A stretch of 64,000 nt of DNA from Laspinema palackyanum D2c (GTDB lineage Bacteria; Cyanobacteriota; Cyanobacteriia; Cyanobacteriales; Laspinemataceae), in NCBI RefSeq assembly GCF_025370875.1, contig NZ_JAMXFD010000015.1:62001-126000 (forward strand). Reading direction: 5' to 3'. A program made the translations under genes and the position numbers. Each line of letters starts with the position of its first letter. Position 1 is the stretch's first letter. This document shows, piece after piece, positions 27,664 to 36,301 of the stretch. The notes beneath the pieces are model-generated. The model saw only the letters and a program-made list of their open reading frames with translations, had not been told where the DNA came from and did not search any database.

Positions 27664-28194
27664 ATGAAGATTTTGGATCGCCAAGGCCGCTTATTTGGCA
27701 AAATCAGCATTCTTGACCTGGGTGCTGCCTTGGTCATTCTCCTGGTTGTCATCGGCATCTTTTTCTTTCCCGGTACTTCCGGTTCCGTTGCCCAAATTGG
27801 TGGGGTAACCACGAAACCTGTTGAGGTTGATTTGATTGTCCGGGGACTGAGTGTGCGGGACCCGGAAGCCCTGGTTCGGGAATTTCAAGAAAAGGGCAAA
27901 ACCAATGTAATTATCCGCAATCAGCCCTATGGTCAAGTTGACGTCAAATCGGTACAGCTTTTAACCCGAACCCTAGCAGTTCCCCAACCCGATGGTTCTG
28001 TTAAGGCATTACCAGACCCTAGGCAGGAAGAGTCGTTTAGCGCTAATTTACTGATGACCGTGGCGGGAAATGCCAAAATTACCGATGATGGCCCAGTTCT
28101 GGGCAATAGCAAAGTCAAAATCGGCACGCCGATGGAACTGGAAGGTACCACCTATAACTTTAATGCCAGTGTGATTGATGTCCGGGTTCCATAA
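27664..28194 (+). CDS. DUF4330 family membrane-anchored protein
   Basis: A 176-residue cyanobacterial family member. The start MKILDRQGRLFGKISILDL aligns with the family, so an 11-codon upstream extension is dropped. One membrane span (ALVILLVVIGIFFF, about 18-34) is followed by FPGTSGSVAQIGG. The beta-rich extracytoplasmic domain contains VEVDLIVRGLSVRDPEAL and IIRNQPYGQVDVKSVQ. The function is unknown. It is probably monocistronic, with a dispersed repeat copy downstream. Confidence 0.87.
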   Translation: MKILDRQGRLFGKISILDLGAALVILLVVIGIFFFPGTSGSVAQIGGVTTKPVEVDLIVRGLSVRDPEALVREFQEKGKTNVIIRNQPYGQVDVKSVQLLTRTLAVPQPDGSVKALPDPRQEESFSANLLMTVAGNAKITDDGPVLGNSKVKIGTPMELEGTTYNFNASVIDVRVP

Positions 28195-28221
28195 GCCGCG
28201 ATCGCCTCAATTTTAAAACAG

Positions 28222-28294
28222 TTAGAAACCGGGTTTCTTCACCCCCTTTTTGGCACTCTGTCAAAAATCTGGGCTAGAAACCCGGTTTCTTGTT
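28222..28294 (+). repeat. AGAAACC-type dispersed repeat, copy 7
   Basis: GTTAGAAACCGGGTTTCTTC, a 34-base spacer and CTAGAAACCCGGTTTCTTG. It lies between the convergent DUF4330 and hydrolase genes. The GCATCGGTACAG edge is not clear in this copy. Confidence 0.8.
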
Positions 28295-28319
28295 GTTTCG
28301 GACTCTAAAAACTGATACC

Positions 28320-29252
28320 CTAAGTCCCGGCAGATTCGGGCGATCGCTCAGTGAGTTCCACCAAAAATCTGCGGATTAGACCAATAGTTACCGCAGGCAC
28401 TTCCAATTGAGGCGTTAATCCGACGGTTTCAAGCTGGATGAACTCGCGGATTGCCGAGGGGTTGAGACTGGCGAGACGCTTGCCGAGTTCGGGTCCGGTA
28501 AATTGGGACTGGCGTCCCCAAATAAAGGCGGTGGGAGTGGTGAGTTGGGGAATATCCCGGGCTAAATCAAAGCAGAGGTCCCCGCGCACGAAGGAGAGGG
28601 CCGCATATTCCCCATTCGGTTCTAGGGCCGACTGTAGGTACGCTTGGACGATTTCTGGATAAATTAAGTCCGGATTGGCAAATTGTCGGCTTTGCAGGAA
28701 CCCGCGGATTCCGCCTTCTGTGGCGATTCCCGTCCGATACAGCAGTTGGTCTAGGAAGGGGGTTTTCACCAGTTGGGCGAAAAAGCTACTGCTGTAATTT
28801 TCCCCAAAGTCGGAGAGTCCCGAGGGGGTGGTTAAAATGAGGCTTTTGAAGAACTCAGGATGGGCGATCGCCACTCGAATGGTGAAGGCAGCGGTTAGGG
28901 AAGAGGCGATCGCCACCACAGGTTCGGGACAAGTCTGTTGGATAAACTCGGTTAAGGTACTCAGATAGTCTTCAATTTGATAATTGCGTTCCGGATGTTC
29001 CGAACGTCCCCATCCGATTAAATCGGGGGCAAGAATCCGGTAGTCTGGGGCAAAGGCGGGATAGACTTTCGACCACTCATAAGCGGAGGACCCCCCACCA
29101 AATCCGTGCAGGAAGAGTAATGTCGGTTGGGTCGGGCGATCGCCACTTGCAGAAGGTCCACCCTGCCAAAACTCCGGGCGGTTGGTATAGTAAACCATGC
29201 GACCCAGGGAGGTCACGATTGAACCCTGGTCAAAACCGGGGGGTATAAACAT
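28320..29252 (-). CDS. Alpha/beta-hydrolase-fold protein with atypical catalytic residues
   Basis: A 310-residue protein. The ATG at 29252 follows GAGGAGG at seven-base spacing. The fold is clear from the oxyanion-loop motif FLHGFGGGSSAYEW near 47, LAPDLIGWGRSEHPE near 76 and IWGRQSQFTGPELG near 250. The nucleophile elbow reads AIASSLTAAF rather than GxSxG, so Ser is present but the flanking glycines are not. The expected GH-x-P histidine near the C-terminus is replaced in TVGLTPQLEVP. It may be a non-hydrolytic or altered member. Several cyanobacterial relatives share this fold and I know no assigned substrate. Confidence 0.8.
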   Translation of the reverse strand: MFIPPGFDQGSIVTSLGRMVYYTNRPEFWQGGPSASGDRPTQPTLLFLHGFGGGSSAYEWSKVYPAFAPDYRILAPDLIGWGRSEHPERNYQIEDYLSTLTEFIQQTCPEPVVAIASSLTAAFTIRVAIAHPEFFKSLILTTPSGLSDFGENYSSSFFAQLVKTPFLDQLLYRTGIATEGGIRGFLQSRQFANPDLIYPEIVQAYLQSALEPNGEYAALSFVRGDLCFDLARDIPQLTTPTAFIWGRQSQFTGPELGKRLASLNPSAIREFIQLETVGLTPQLEVPAVTIGLIRRFLVELTERSPESAGT

Positions 29253-29971
29253 CAATTTACCTCCTCATATCAAGATGATGATTTTTCAATGGGGACTGTA
29301 CAATCTCCTCGTTACCCAGGCGATCGAGCCTTACTGAGTCAGGCCCTCTCTCCGGGGCTATCTTTCTGAAAACGGGTTGCAAATGCAAAGGATTTATCAA
29401 GCCTAATCTAATTTTATAAAGTTTCCGTAAAGCTCCGGATCCGCTCAAGTGCGGCTATATCCGGTTAAAACGCTTCTGCTGTAAGGATTTGGTGGGGATT
29501 TTAGTTTTGAATATAATTTTCCCAGGGTGCTGTTAAAATCGCCGCAATCCGACATAATTTACAGTGTGGGGTGTCACCCCTCATGCTTGCTCGGGACTGT
29601 CGGTAACCCAATCTGATGACTGATGGCTGGATCGGGGGATTAAGTCAATCTGAATGTAGGGTGTGGTTTTGGCTGATGCGATCGGTTCGCGAAATTAGGG
29701 TTAATTTTTTCCCGAAAGAATATTTCTGGGGTGAACATCTTTACCAACCGGGCAAATCCCCCAAGGGGAAAACCCCGGTGGCAACCCAACGGGTGATGGA
29801 GTCCCTTGTGGAGTGATGCAAGGGAGTCATTGCCTGGATATGTCTGAATTGGGTTCAATGATCGCACCGGGATTGCACCGGAAACGATGGAGATCGCCTG
29901 ATTTAGGTTCAAACACGCAAGGGTGGGTTCATCTGAATTAGCCAGAAGTAACTTTAACAGGGAATGATAAG
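29253..29971. other. Gene-free stretch of about 720 bp
   Basis: Two small overlapping frames on opposite strands (29616-29816 plus and 29640-29912 minus) have no Shine-Dalgarno and no recognisable content. The region presumably contains the promoters of the divergent hydrolase and 200-aa genes. I see no repeat family member here. Confidence 0.5.
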
Positions 29972-30574
29972 ATGATGCGTCAACGTGCAGTGATGGTAGA
30001 GCAATTTAATTCCGATAGCCGTGATTTCTCGAAAAAGCGGAATCATGACTCTGTGATCGAGTGGAAGCAAGTTTCCACCTTGACCTCCTTTCCGAATAAT
30101 GTAGAGTCAGGAACGGTCGAGTTGAGTCTAGTTGAACCCGAAATCGGGCGCATCATTTTAGATTTAGAAGCCTTAAACTGTTTTGAAGTTGTAGAACGTC
30201 AATTTGAGAACCTAGGGGTCATTTTCAGCAATGCGATCGCGCTGGCTCCTTCTAATCCGGCTTTTCCCAGCAAATCAGGCCGCATTGTCATCATGGGTGC
30301 ACCCAAAAGCGGGGCGATCGAAGTCACCTTTCTCAAACCCGTTCACCTGGTCAATAGCCTCATAACCAGTTCTCGGCGCACTGTTCTTTCCGCTTACAAC
30401 GAACAAGGCGAACAAATAGCCGAAGTCGAAACCCTCGGACCGAATTTAGCCGGTTCCCCCTCATTAATTCCCCCGAATGCTGAACTCATCGTCAATGTTC
30501 CTAACATTCATCGGGTCACCTTTTATGCCTTTGATGGTCACCTAACCTTGGCGGGATTTTCCTTTGCTGGATAG
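29972..30574 (+). CDS. Hypothetical beta-rich protein, 200 aa
   Basis: After a polar N-terminus of about 45 residues the sequence becomes strand-rich, including LGVIFSNAIALAPSNPAFPS, IEVTFLKPVHLVNSLIT and LIVNVPNIHRVTFYAFDGH. It resembles the beta-sandwich carbohydrate-binding or adhesion modules seen in cyanobacterial PEP-CTERM proteins. There is no PEP-CTERM tail and no signal peptide. The ATG is preceded by CAGGG at a workable distance. Function unassigned. Confidence 0.72.
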   Translation: MMRQRAVMVEQFNSDSRDFSKKRNHDSVIEWKQVSTLTSFPNNVESGTVELSLVEPEIGRIILDLEALNCFEVVERQFENLGVIFSNAIALAPSNPAFPSKSGRIVIMGAPKSGAIEVTFLKPVHLVNSLITSSRRTVLSAYNEQGEQIAEVETLGPNLAGSPSLIPPNAELIVNVPNIHRVTFYAFDGHLTLAGFSFAG

Positions 30575-30598
30575 TCGCTAACTTTTAAGTTCCAGTGC

Positions 30599-30656
30599 GT
30601 TAGCGCCTTGGGTCTGACCTTAAGAAGGGTTTCTAATCCTCATCAAAGGCGCTAAC
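30599..30656. terminator. Inverted repeat after the 200-aa gene
   Basis: Perfect 11-base arms GTTAGCGCCTT (30599-30609) and AAGGCGCTAAC (30646-30656) are separated by 36 bases. It lies 24 bases beyond the stop, so it may terminate or stabilise the transcript. No T run follows. Confidence 0.45.
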
Positions 30657-31081
30657 ACAGCAGACCACTTATCATTCCATTGAAACTGAGCTATTTATTC
30701 GGTAAAATTTAATTTGAAAAGTTCTCTTTATTCGAGTATTTTTATCTAACTTTAATCAATTACTATTCTATTTTTTAGATGGAGACTATCCTGAAGTAGT
30801 TGAGAAAATGAGATATTCATCACTCACTAAGTGAAATAAGTCGGGTAATTAAATATCTTAATCAATTTTTTCCTTCTTCCCTAGCCCTGCCTACTGCTGC
30901 TCTAATCAGAGGCTCGGCCTCCTTGTTTTTCTCGGTCCGATGAAATATGCAACCACTTCCCCCATCCCCGCAATTTCCCCAATCTGGCCAATCTCTATCC
31001 AAAGATATTCCCAGAAACGCCATCTGATCGTAAACTATATCCATCTTGTTTCTGTGACTCAGACGAAATAGGTAAAATAAC
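30657..31081. other. Gene-free stretch of about 425 bp
   Basis: AT-rich in the first half, with no frame that looks coding. A minus-strand frame at 30862-31203 is largely the shadow of the next gene. I see no repeat or RNA. Confidence 0.45.
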
Positions 31082-31867
31082 GTGGCAAAGGGGTTATCGC
31101 AGTGGCAACAACGGGTCAACGAGTTATGGAGGGCATCCCCTCTACTGAAGCAGGGCTTTGTTGACAAAACTGGCTCACCGATGCGAATCCGCTTAAACGG
31201 CACTTGGCTGTTGGGGGGGACGGTGACGATCGCCTTGTTGATTTGGAATTGGAAACTCTTAGTCGCTACAGGGGCCGGGGTCCTGGTGATGTTGGCGACT
31301 TACATGATCCAGGGATGGAATTGGCATCAGGTGCGATCGCGCTTGAATCAGTCTCTTATTGGTGCAAACCGTCAGGTGGCGATCGCTGTGGGTACAGGAG
31401 GACTTGCCACCCTAGGAAGTTATATGGCAGTCTCGATTTGGCTGGAGTCCCCCAGTCCCTGGTTCGCAACGGCAGCGATCGCCCAGGGAATCATGACTTT
31501 CGCCACTCTAATTTTACTGGTCTGGCAAGCACTCAATCATCAAGTGAGTTCTCAGACAACTCATCTGAATGCCAGCGTGATGAATTTGACGGATTCAGAC
31601 CCCCTCAAGCGTCTGATTGCGGTTCGACAAATTACTAAATCCCTACCCATGACCCCCCTTGCTGAACGACGGGCGATCGCTGACTATTTTCGCCTAATGT
31701 TGTCTCGGGAAACTGAATCCCTGGTTCGCGATGCGGTTCTCGATGGACTGCAAGCGATCGAACCGGGTAAACAGCTAGGCGTGGGAATGGAACCTCTAGC
31801 AGTCCCTCCCTTGAAAAAGCGCACTCCGGTGAAAGTACGCCCTCGGGTTTATGAATACGAGGAATAG
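31082..31867 (+). CDS. Cyanobacterial membrane protein with HEAT/armadillo-like C-terminus
   Basis: The 261-residue protein begins at a GTG. It has four predicted membrane segments: WLLGGTVTIALLIWNW (about 42-58), LLVATGAGVLVMLATYMI (60-77), AIAVGTGGLATLGSYMAV (100-117) and AIAQGIMTFATLILLVW (132-148). The cytosolic part (165-235) has helix pairs such as DPLKRLIAVRQITKS and SLVRDAVLDGLQAIEP, as in armadillo-type folds. The C-terminus is basic then acidic. It is conserved among cyanobacteria as far as I recall. Function unknown. Confidence 0.78.
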   Translation: MAKGLSQWQQRVNELWRASPLLKQGFVDKTGSPMRIRLNGTWLLGGTVTIALLIWNWKLLVATGAGVLVMLATYMIQGWNWHQVRSRLNQSLIGANRQVAIAVGTGGLATLGSYMAVSIWLESPSPWFATAAIAQGIMTFATLILLVWQALNHQVSSQTTHLNASVMNLTDSDPLKRLIAVRQITKSLPMTPLAERRAIADYFRLMLSRETESLVRDAVLDGLQAIEPGKQLGVGMEPLAVPPLKKRTPVKVRPRVYEYEE

Positions 31868-32082
31868 TGGCAACAACCGGCGGGAGCAACAACCGGCGGG
31901 GTGGCAACAACCGGCGGGGGTTCAAACCCCCGCCTAACAGCTAAAGTCGGTTAAAAACCGACTAAAAACACCACTTTATCAGACTTGCAGTCGTCTTTAG
32001 ACGACTTTAGCTATGAGGCCGCCAATCGTTTAAACCCCCGCCGGTTGTCGCGATGGAACGTTTGAACCCCCGCCCATTGTCG
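31868..32082. repeat. Cluster of CAACCGGCGGG units and nested inverted repeats
   Basis: Three direct CAACAACCGGCGGG units (31871-31920) run into GGGGGTTCAAACCCCCGCC, a self-complementary hairpin. AGTCGGTT/AACCGACT and AGTCGTC-TTTAGACGACT hairpins follow. Complements of the first unit (CCCCCGCCGGTTGTCGC) return at the right end. It fills the gap between the convergent membrane-protein and moeA genes. The arrangement resembles a nested insertion of two known cyanobacterial repeat types. Confidence 0.75.
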
Positions 32083-33333
32083 CTACCTGTTAATCGCCAG
32101 CACTTGAATCGGTTCACCCGGTGCAATGGTAGAAACTCCCACGGGAATCACTGCTAGGGCGGTGGTTTGGGCGAGATTAATCAAATTGCCTGAACTGTGA
32201 CTGCCGCCTGCTAGTTCAAATTGATAAATGCCATCGATGCAGTGGATTTTCCCCCAGAGATAGATTTCTCGGGGTCCTCCTCCGCGTAATTCTTGCTGCG
32301 ATCGCGCTGTTAAAAATTGAGGTTCCCACCCCTGCTTCCATCCCGCAAATTTCCGCATCGCCGGTTGTACGAAGCGCCAGAAGGTGACTAAGGCAGAAAC
32401 TGGATTTCCCGGCAAACCAAAATAGAGGACAGAAGAGGTGGACTCTTTCCGAGGAAAACTCGCAACGGTTAAGGGTTTCCCGGGTCTAATCCCCACCTTT
32501 TTGATGTGGATTGTTCCCTTTAATTGGGTCAGAATTTGTTCAACATAGTCATAGTCGCCCACGGAGACACCCCCGGTAGAGAGGACAATATCCGCAGTTG
32601 CTAACGCTTTGGCGATCGCCTTTTGGAGTGCCTCGGGTTGATCTCCAACAATTCCCATTAGCAAGGGTTCCCCCCCGGCGGCAGTGACGGCAGCGGCTAA
32701 AGCATATTGATTTGAGTCTACCAGTTGTCCGGGTTGTAACGGTTGGCCCGGAGCAACTAACTCATCCCCGGTGGATAAGATAGCCACTTGACAACGGCGA
32801 TACACCGGCACTTGGGTAATCTGTGCCGTGGCGAGAACAGCAATATCCGGCGCACTCAGGACGATTCCTGGGGATAACAGGGGAGTTCCAGATTGGTAAA
32901 AGGAACCCTGATAACGCACCCATTCTCCCCGTTGCGAGGGGGCGGATAAGATGTCCACGCGATCGCCTGTCCGTTGGGTGTCTTCCTGAATCGTCACCGT
33001 ATCCGCACCCAGTGGCATCATGGATCCGGTGAAAATTCGCGCCGCTTGTCCGGTTTGAATGGTTTTCTGGGGGGGTTTCCCAGCAGGAATTTCTTCGATG
33101 ATTTCTAATTGGATAGGGCGATCGCCACGAACCTCGGCAACATCTTCGTAGCGCACTGCATATCCATCCATTGCGGAGTTATCCCAGTGGGGAAAATCTA
33201 AGGTTCCCACCACGGATTCTGCCAACACTCGCCCCCGGGCGGATAACAACTCAACCTGTTCCTGATCCTCAACCGGATCCATTGGTTGCACTAACCCTAA
33301 GATAACTTCTTCTGCTTGTTTAACCGGCAACAT
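32083..33333 (-). CDS. moeA: Molybdopterin molybdotransferase
   Basis: MoeA inserts molybdate into adenylated molybdopterin to make the molybdenum cofactor, for example for nitrate reductase. Characteristic stretches are DFPHWDNSAMDGYAVRYEDV near 50, IFTGSMMPLGADTVTIQED near 102, LSTGDELVAPGQPLQPGQLV near 190, the MPT-binding STGGVSVGDYDYVEQIL near 252 and GLPGNPVSALVTFWRFV near 310. The C-terminal beta domain is present. The ATG is used rather than a TTG two codons earlier. No other moa/moe gene is adjacent. Confidence 0.95.
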   Translation of the reverse strand: MLPVKQAEEVILGLVQPMDPVEDQEQVELLSARGRVLAESVVGTLDFPHWDNSAMDGYAVRYEDVAEVRGDRPIQLEIIEEIPAGKPPQKTIQTGQAARIFTGSMMPLGADTVTIQEDTQRTGDRVDILSAPSQRGEWVRYQGSFYQSGTPLLSPGIVLSAPDIAVLATAQITQVPVYRRCQVAILSTGDELVAPGQPLQPGQLVDSNQYALAAAVTAAGGEPLLMGIVGDQPEALQKAIAKALATADIVLSTGGVSVGDYDYVEQILTQLKGTIHIKKVGIRPGKPLTVASFPRKESTSSVLYFGLPGNPVSALVTFWRFVQPAMRKFAGWKQGWEPQFLTARSQQELRGGGPREIYLWGKIHCIDGIYQFELAGGSHSSGNLINLAQTTALAVIPVGVSTIAPGEPIQVLAINR

Positions 33334-33505
33334 GGACAATCAATCACCCCTTCAAACGGATGAAGTCAGTTTATCGGGTTTGGGTACTCCATGCCTGCCC
33401 AAGTCAGGGTCAGGGAAACCGGAATTAAGAATTAATTGTTAATCATTAATACTCTTTAACTCTTTAACGTTTAATTCTCAATTCGTCTGTTTCACTCAGG
33501 CGGTC

Positions 33506-33751
33506 TTACTCCGGTTGGATTGGGGGTTCCCCAATTCCCAGCTCTTTTTTAGACTTTTTAAGCTGTTTCCAGAGTCCCTTAATGTCTTCGTAGGCTTGAT
33601 CCGGGGAGATTTTACCGCCGGTTTCCAAACCACAGATATAGTTCACTTTTTGAGCAAATTCCTGTAAATTTGCATCAAAGGCCAAGTTTTCAGGTGAAAA
33701 CTTACCATAGTATCGACTGCGCGGATACAGAAAATCCGATTTGTCTGTCAT
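33506..33751 (-). CDS. Conserved cyanobacterial 81-aa protein (DUF7219-like)
   Basis: The ATG at 33751 has GGAGG five bases upstream and opens MTDKSDFLYPRSRYYGKFSP. That N-terminus, the FAQKVNYICGLETGGKISP core and a Lys-rich helix are typical of a small soluble cyanobacterial family I believe is catalogued as DUF7219. A seven-codon upstream extension is dropped. Its role is unknown, and it does not appear to be in an operon with moeA. Confidence 0.82.
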   Translation of the reverse strand: MTDKSDFLYPRSRYYGKFSPENLAFDANLQEFAQKVNYICGLETGGKISPDQAYEDIKGLWKQLKKSKKELGIGEPPIQPE

Positions 33752-33988
33752 AGCTTCCTCCGGAATCAACAATTAGCAGCTTTGACCCAAGGGGATCCAG
33801 GTGGGTGTTTTTCTGGCCCCTTGGTGATGGGTTATCCTGGGATGGAGGTCTAAACCTCTTAACCCCCGTTTAACCTGTTTATTATTTAACCTACATCCTT
33901 TAACCTATTCTTAATCTTAGAAAAACTCAACGTTATTTCTCCACCCTTCCCCCTCAGAAATCCGAGAAGGGGACCGTAGGACCCTCTG

Positions 33989-34159
33989 ATGGGACCCTTG
34001 AGCCAGAAATCTCCCGGTGAAATCCGCCAAGGGCGATTTACCCTAGAGATTAACTTCTTGCATCATTTTAATGAATTAGGAGCGTTTGTCCGGGTGACTA
34101 ACCCGGTGAGGGGGGTTCCTAAATTCTGCAAGAGGGGTAGTCAAGGGAGTAATGAGTGA
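33989..34159 (+). CDS. Possible 56-aa ORF overlapping the cobO start
   Basis: An ATG frame ends in a TGA that overlaps the cobO start as TGATG, the usual sign of translational coupling. The peptide includes GRFTLEINFLHHFNELGAFV. No family is recognised, and the Shine-Dalgarno (TAGGA) is only fair. It could be a small coupled protein, a leader or chance. Confidence 0.3.
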   Translation: MGPLSQKSPGEIRQGRFTLEINFLHHFNELGAFVRVTNPVRGVPKFCKRGSQGSNE

Positions 34160-34836
34160 TGGAAACCAACGCTGATTTAGTGGCAGGGGACAATTTATCT
34201 GGGGAAGAGACTGGAGGCGATCGCCTCTCATCCTCTCTCAGCGACAGTCAGTATCAAAAAAAGATGCAGCGGCGCAAGGAGGTCCAAGAACAACGGGTGG
34301 CCCTTGCTGCGGTTGAGAAGGGATTGATCATTGTGAATACCGGGAATGGCAAGGGAAAAACCACGGCGGCGTTAGGGATGGTGTTGCGATCGCTGGGACA
34401 TGGATTCCGGGTGGCGATCGTCCAGTTTATCAAGGGCGCTTGGGAACCTGCGGAAAAGGAAATTTTCAGCCACTTTAGCGATCGCCTAGAATTCCACGCA
34501 ATGGGGGAAGGGTTCACCTGGGAAACCCAGGACCGCGATCGGGACATCCAAAAAGCCCGTCAAGCTTGGGAAAAAGCCTTAAGTTTTATCACCAACCCGG
34601 ACTATAAACTGGTCCTGCTTGATGAAATTAATGTTGCACTTAAGCTGGGTTATCTGCCTGTCGAGGAGGTGATCGCCGGTTTAGAGCAAAAACCCGAGGA
34701 GTCTCATATCATCCTCACCGGCAGAGGCGCACCCGCACCCCTGATTGAATGCGCTGACTTAGTAACGGAAATGACTCTGATTAAGCATCCATTCCGGGAA
34801 CAAGGGGTTAAAGCTCAACCCGGGATTGAATATTAA
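34159..34836 (+). CDS. cobO: Cob(I)yrinic acid a,c-diamide adenosyltransferase
   Basis: This adds the 5'-deoxyadenosyl group to the cobalt of corrinoids in B12 synthesis and salvage. The P-loop NTGNGKGKTTAALGMVLRSL is near residue 62. Typical CobO/BtuR stretches follow, VAIVQFIKGAWEPAEKEIF, LVLLDEINVALKLGYLP and HIILTGRGAPAPLIECADL. The 225-residue protein has a polar 45-residue N-terminal extension common in this family. ATG 34159 is used rather than a GTG one codon upstream. It works downstream of CobN, encoded elsewhere in this window. Confidence 0.93.
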   Translation: METNADLVAGDNLSGEETGGDRLSSSLSDSQYQKKMQRRKEVQEQRVALAAVEKGLIIVNTGNGKGKTTAALGMVLRSLGHGFRVAIVQFIKGAWEPAEKEIFSHFSDRLEFHAMGEGFTWETQDRDRDIQKARQAWEKALSFITNPDYKLVLLDEINVALKLGYLPVEEVIAGLEQKPEESHIILTGRGAPAPLIECADLVTEMTLIKHPFREQGVKAQPGIEY

Positions 34837-34909
34837 TCCAAGAATAACCCATAACCCATCTGGCGTTAAAACATCGATGGGAACTTTAGATCCTGTCGGT
34901 ACAGCTAGA

Positions 34910-34946
34910 GTGCTGTATCAGCACCCGATTGGGTGTGGGTTTTTTC
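34910..34946 (+). terminator. Terminator with two overlapping hairpins after cobO
   Basis: GTGCTG-TAT-CAGCAC (34910-34924) shares its last three bases with CACCC-GATT-GGGTG (34922-34935). TGGG and a T6 run follow. The two stems cannot both form fully. The second, followed by T residues, is the likely rho-independent terminator. Confidence 0.6.
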
Positions 34947-34956
34947 TTTCCTGAGA

Positions 34957-35583
34957 TTATTGCGGCCAAACTTTGTCCTGATAATTTTCTTTACAGACAT
35001 TCAAAATCCGCTGATCATTCTCGCTCACTGTAGAGATGGATTGCAATCCTTCTAAGCGCACGATATTATCTCGGGCGGGATTTTGGGAAGAGGCGATCGG
35101 AGAATGTTCAATTCCCACTGCGTAAGAATACTCAGTATTCTCGTAAGTATCCACAATCGTCAGGGCTAACTGTTGCGGTTCCACCGTGCCATATAAGCAA
35201 TCAAAGGAAGAACTGGGCATATAAAATGCACCAATCAGTTGAGTAGAACGGACCTCAAAAATGAGATAGGCTCGTCCCAGTTGGTTCGGTTCAGAGGATT
35301 CACCATAGAGATAAACCCCATCTGGTAAATTGTGGGTTCTCGTCACCGTTGCCGCATCCGCAACCCAAGCAGCAGAAGGACCGGATTGCTCTGTCACCGC
35401 TACCGGATTGGCTACTGCCGCGAGATTTCCCCCGCCAAACAGGGAATAAGCTGTAGCTACTAAAGTACATACGCTTCCAGCAGCCCATATATTCAATACG
35501 GATAGGCATTGAGACCCTAGGGATTGGGTCGATGGGTTCTGCTGAGTTTCTGAAATAGTCGAGCAAAAAAATTTATTAAGCAC
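34957..35583 (-). CDS. Conserved cyanobacterial protein with N-terminal membrane anchor
   Basis: From a GTG at 35583, which has AGGGGGA nine bases upstream, the protein is 208 residues. A longer frame from 35682 adds 33 unlikely residues. A hydrophobic segment (VLNIWAAGSVCTLVATAYSL, about residues 28-47) is a signal or anchor. The exported domain contains THNLPDGVYLYGESSEPNQL, YLIFEVRSTQLIGAFYMPSS and DNIVRLEGLQSIS, which I recall from cyanobacterial hypotheticals of unknown function. It is convergent with cobO. Confidence 0.75.
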   Translation of the reverse strand: MLNKFFCSTISETQQNPSTQSLGSQCLSVLNIWAAGSVCTLVATAYSLFGGGNLAAVANPVAVTEQSGPSAAWVADAATVTRTHNLPDGVYLYGESSEPNQLGRAYLIFEVRSTQLIGAFYMPSSSFDCLYGTVEPQQLALTIVDTYENTEYSYAVGIEHSPIASSQNPARDNIVRLEGLQSISTVSENDQRILNVCKENYQDKVWPQ

Positions 35584-36086
35584 CCTACATTTCCCCCTAA
35601 ATACTGAAATTTTAAATCGGTGATTTTTTTTGAGAAAAGAGAAAGAATTGATATTTCTTACTAAGTAGATCCAGCACCGCATTCCTGAATTACGGAATTG
35701 GTTTATAATTGTTTACAATCTTCGGAAGTGCCTTAATTTCCATACTAAACAGGCAGCAGCCGAGTGACTATCCCTCTTTAGGAAGATGAGTCATCCTAAA
35801 CCGGGTGAAATCGCCGTAACCGATTGATTCGACAGTTCTAATTGAGTTAGGATTGCCAAAACACGACAAAAATGCCCGGTTTGACGGTTGTAAATACAGC
35901 GGTGAAATTGAGGAGTGAGAAGCAAAGTTATAAGAATCAGTGTAGACCGGATCGAGTCACGAGTCCAGAATTTACAGCCCCGCGATCGCAAAACTTAACA
36001 GACTCGGGCGATCGGGCGTTTGCCAATAGGGGTCATCCCCTCAGCGATGTAATGGGCAACATTTATGGGATAACTGGCCCCTAGTG
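35584..36086. other. Gene-free stretch of about 500 bp
   Basis: Contains the promoter region of the 208-aa gene. Short frames on both strands near 35790-36084 mirror each other and lack ribosome-binding sites. I see no other structure before the tandem repeat copies at 36087. Confidence 0.45.
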
Positions 36087-36187
36087 TAGCGGTACAGTGA
36101 TGTAACCAATAAATAGGACAAGAAACCCGGTTTCTACCCCAGATTGGTTCCTAATTATCACCATCTGGGTTAACAAACCCGGTTTCT
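36087..36187 (+). repeat. AGAAACC-type dispersed repeat, copy 8 (tandem, first)
   Basis: Edge TAGCGGTACAGTGATG, then AATAAATAGGACAAGAAACC, the first palindrome, a spacer, and a second half-site AACAAACCCGGTTTCT. It is directly followed by copy 9. Confidence 0.8.
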
Positions 36188-36275
36188 AAACTTCGATAAA
36201 TAGGACAAGAAACCGGGTTTCTGGCCTAAATTTGTTGCTATTTGCTACAAATTTTGTCAAGAAACCCGGTTTCTA
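36188..36275 (+). repeat. AGAAACC-type dispersed repeat, copy 9 (tandem, second)
   Basis: Starts inside the family sequence at CGATAAATAGGACAAGAAAC, then the first palindrome, a spacer with TTTGTTGC, and TTTTGTCAAGAAACCCGG. It has the same orientation as copy 8. The GGTACAG edge is missing, as expected for a tandem fusion. Confidence 0.8.
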
Positions 36276-36301
36276 ATCCATACCAAAGCGATGCTGTAGG
36301 G

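Noticed and set aside
34005-34040. GGTGAAATCC in front of cobO, like the core of a cobalamin riboswitch
   Set aside because: The GCCACTG B12 box and the expected paired elements are missing, and the stretch lies inside the 56-aa frame.
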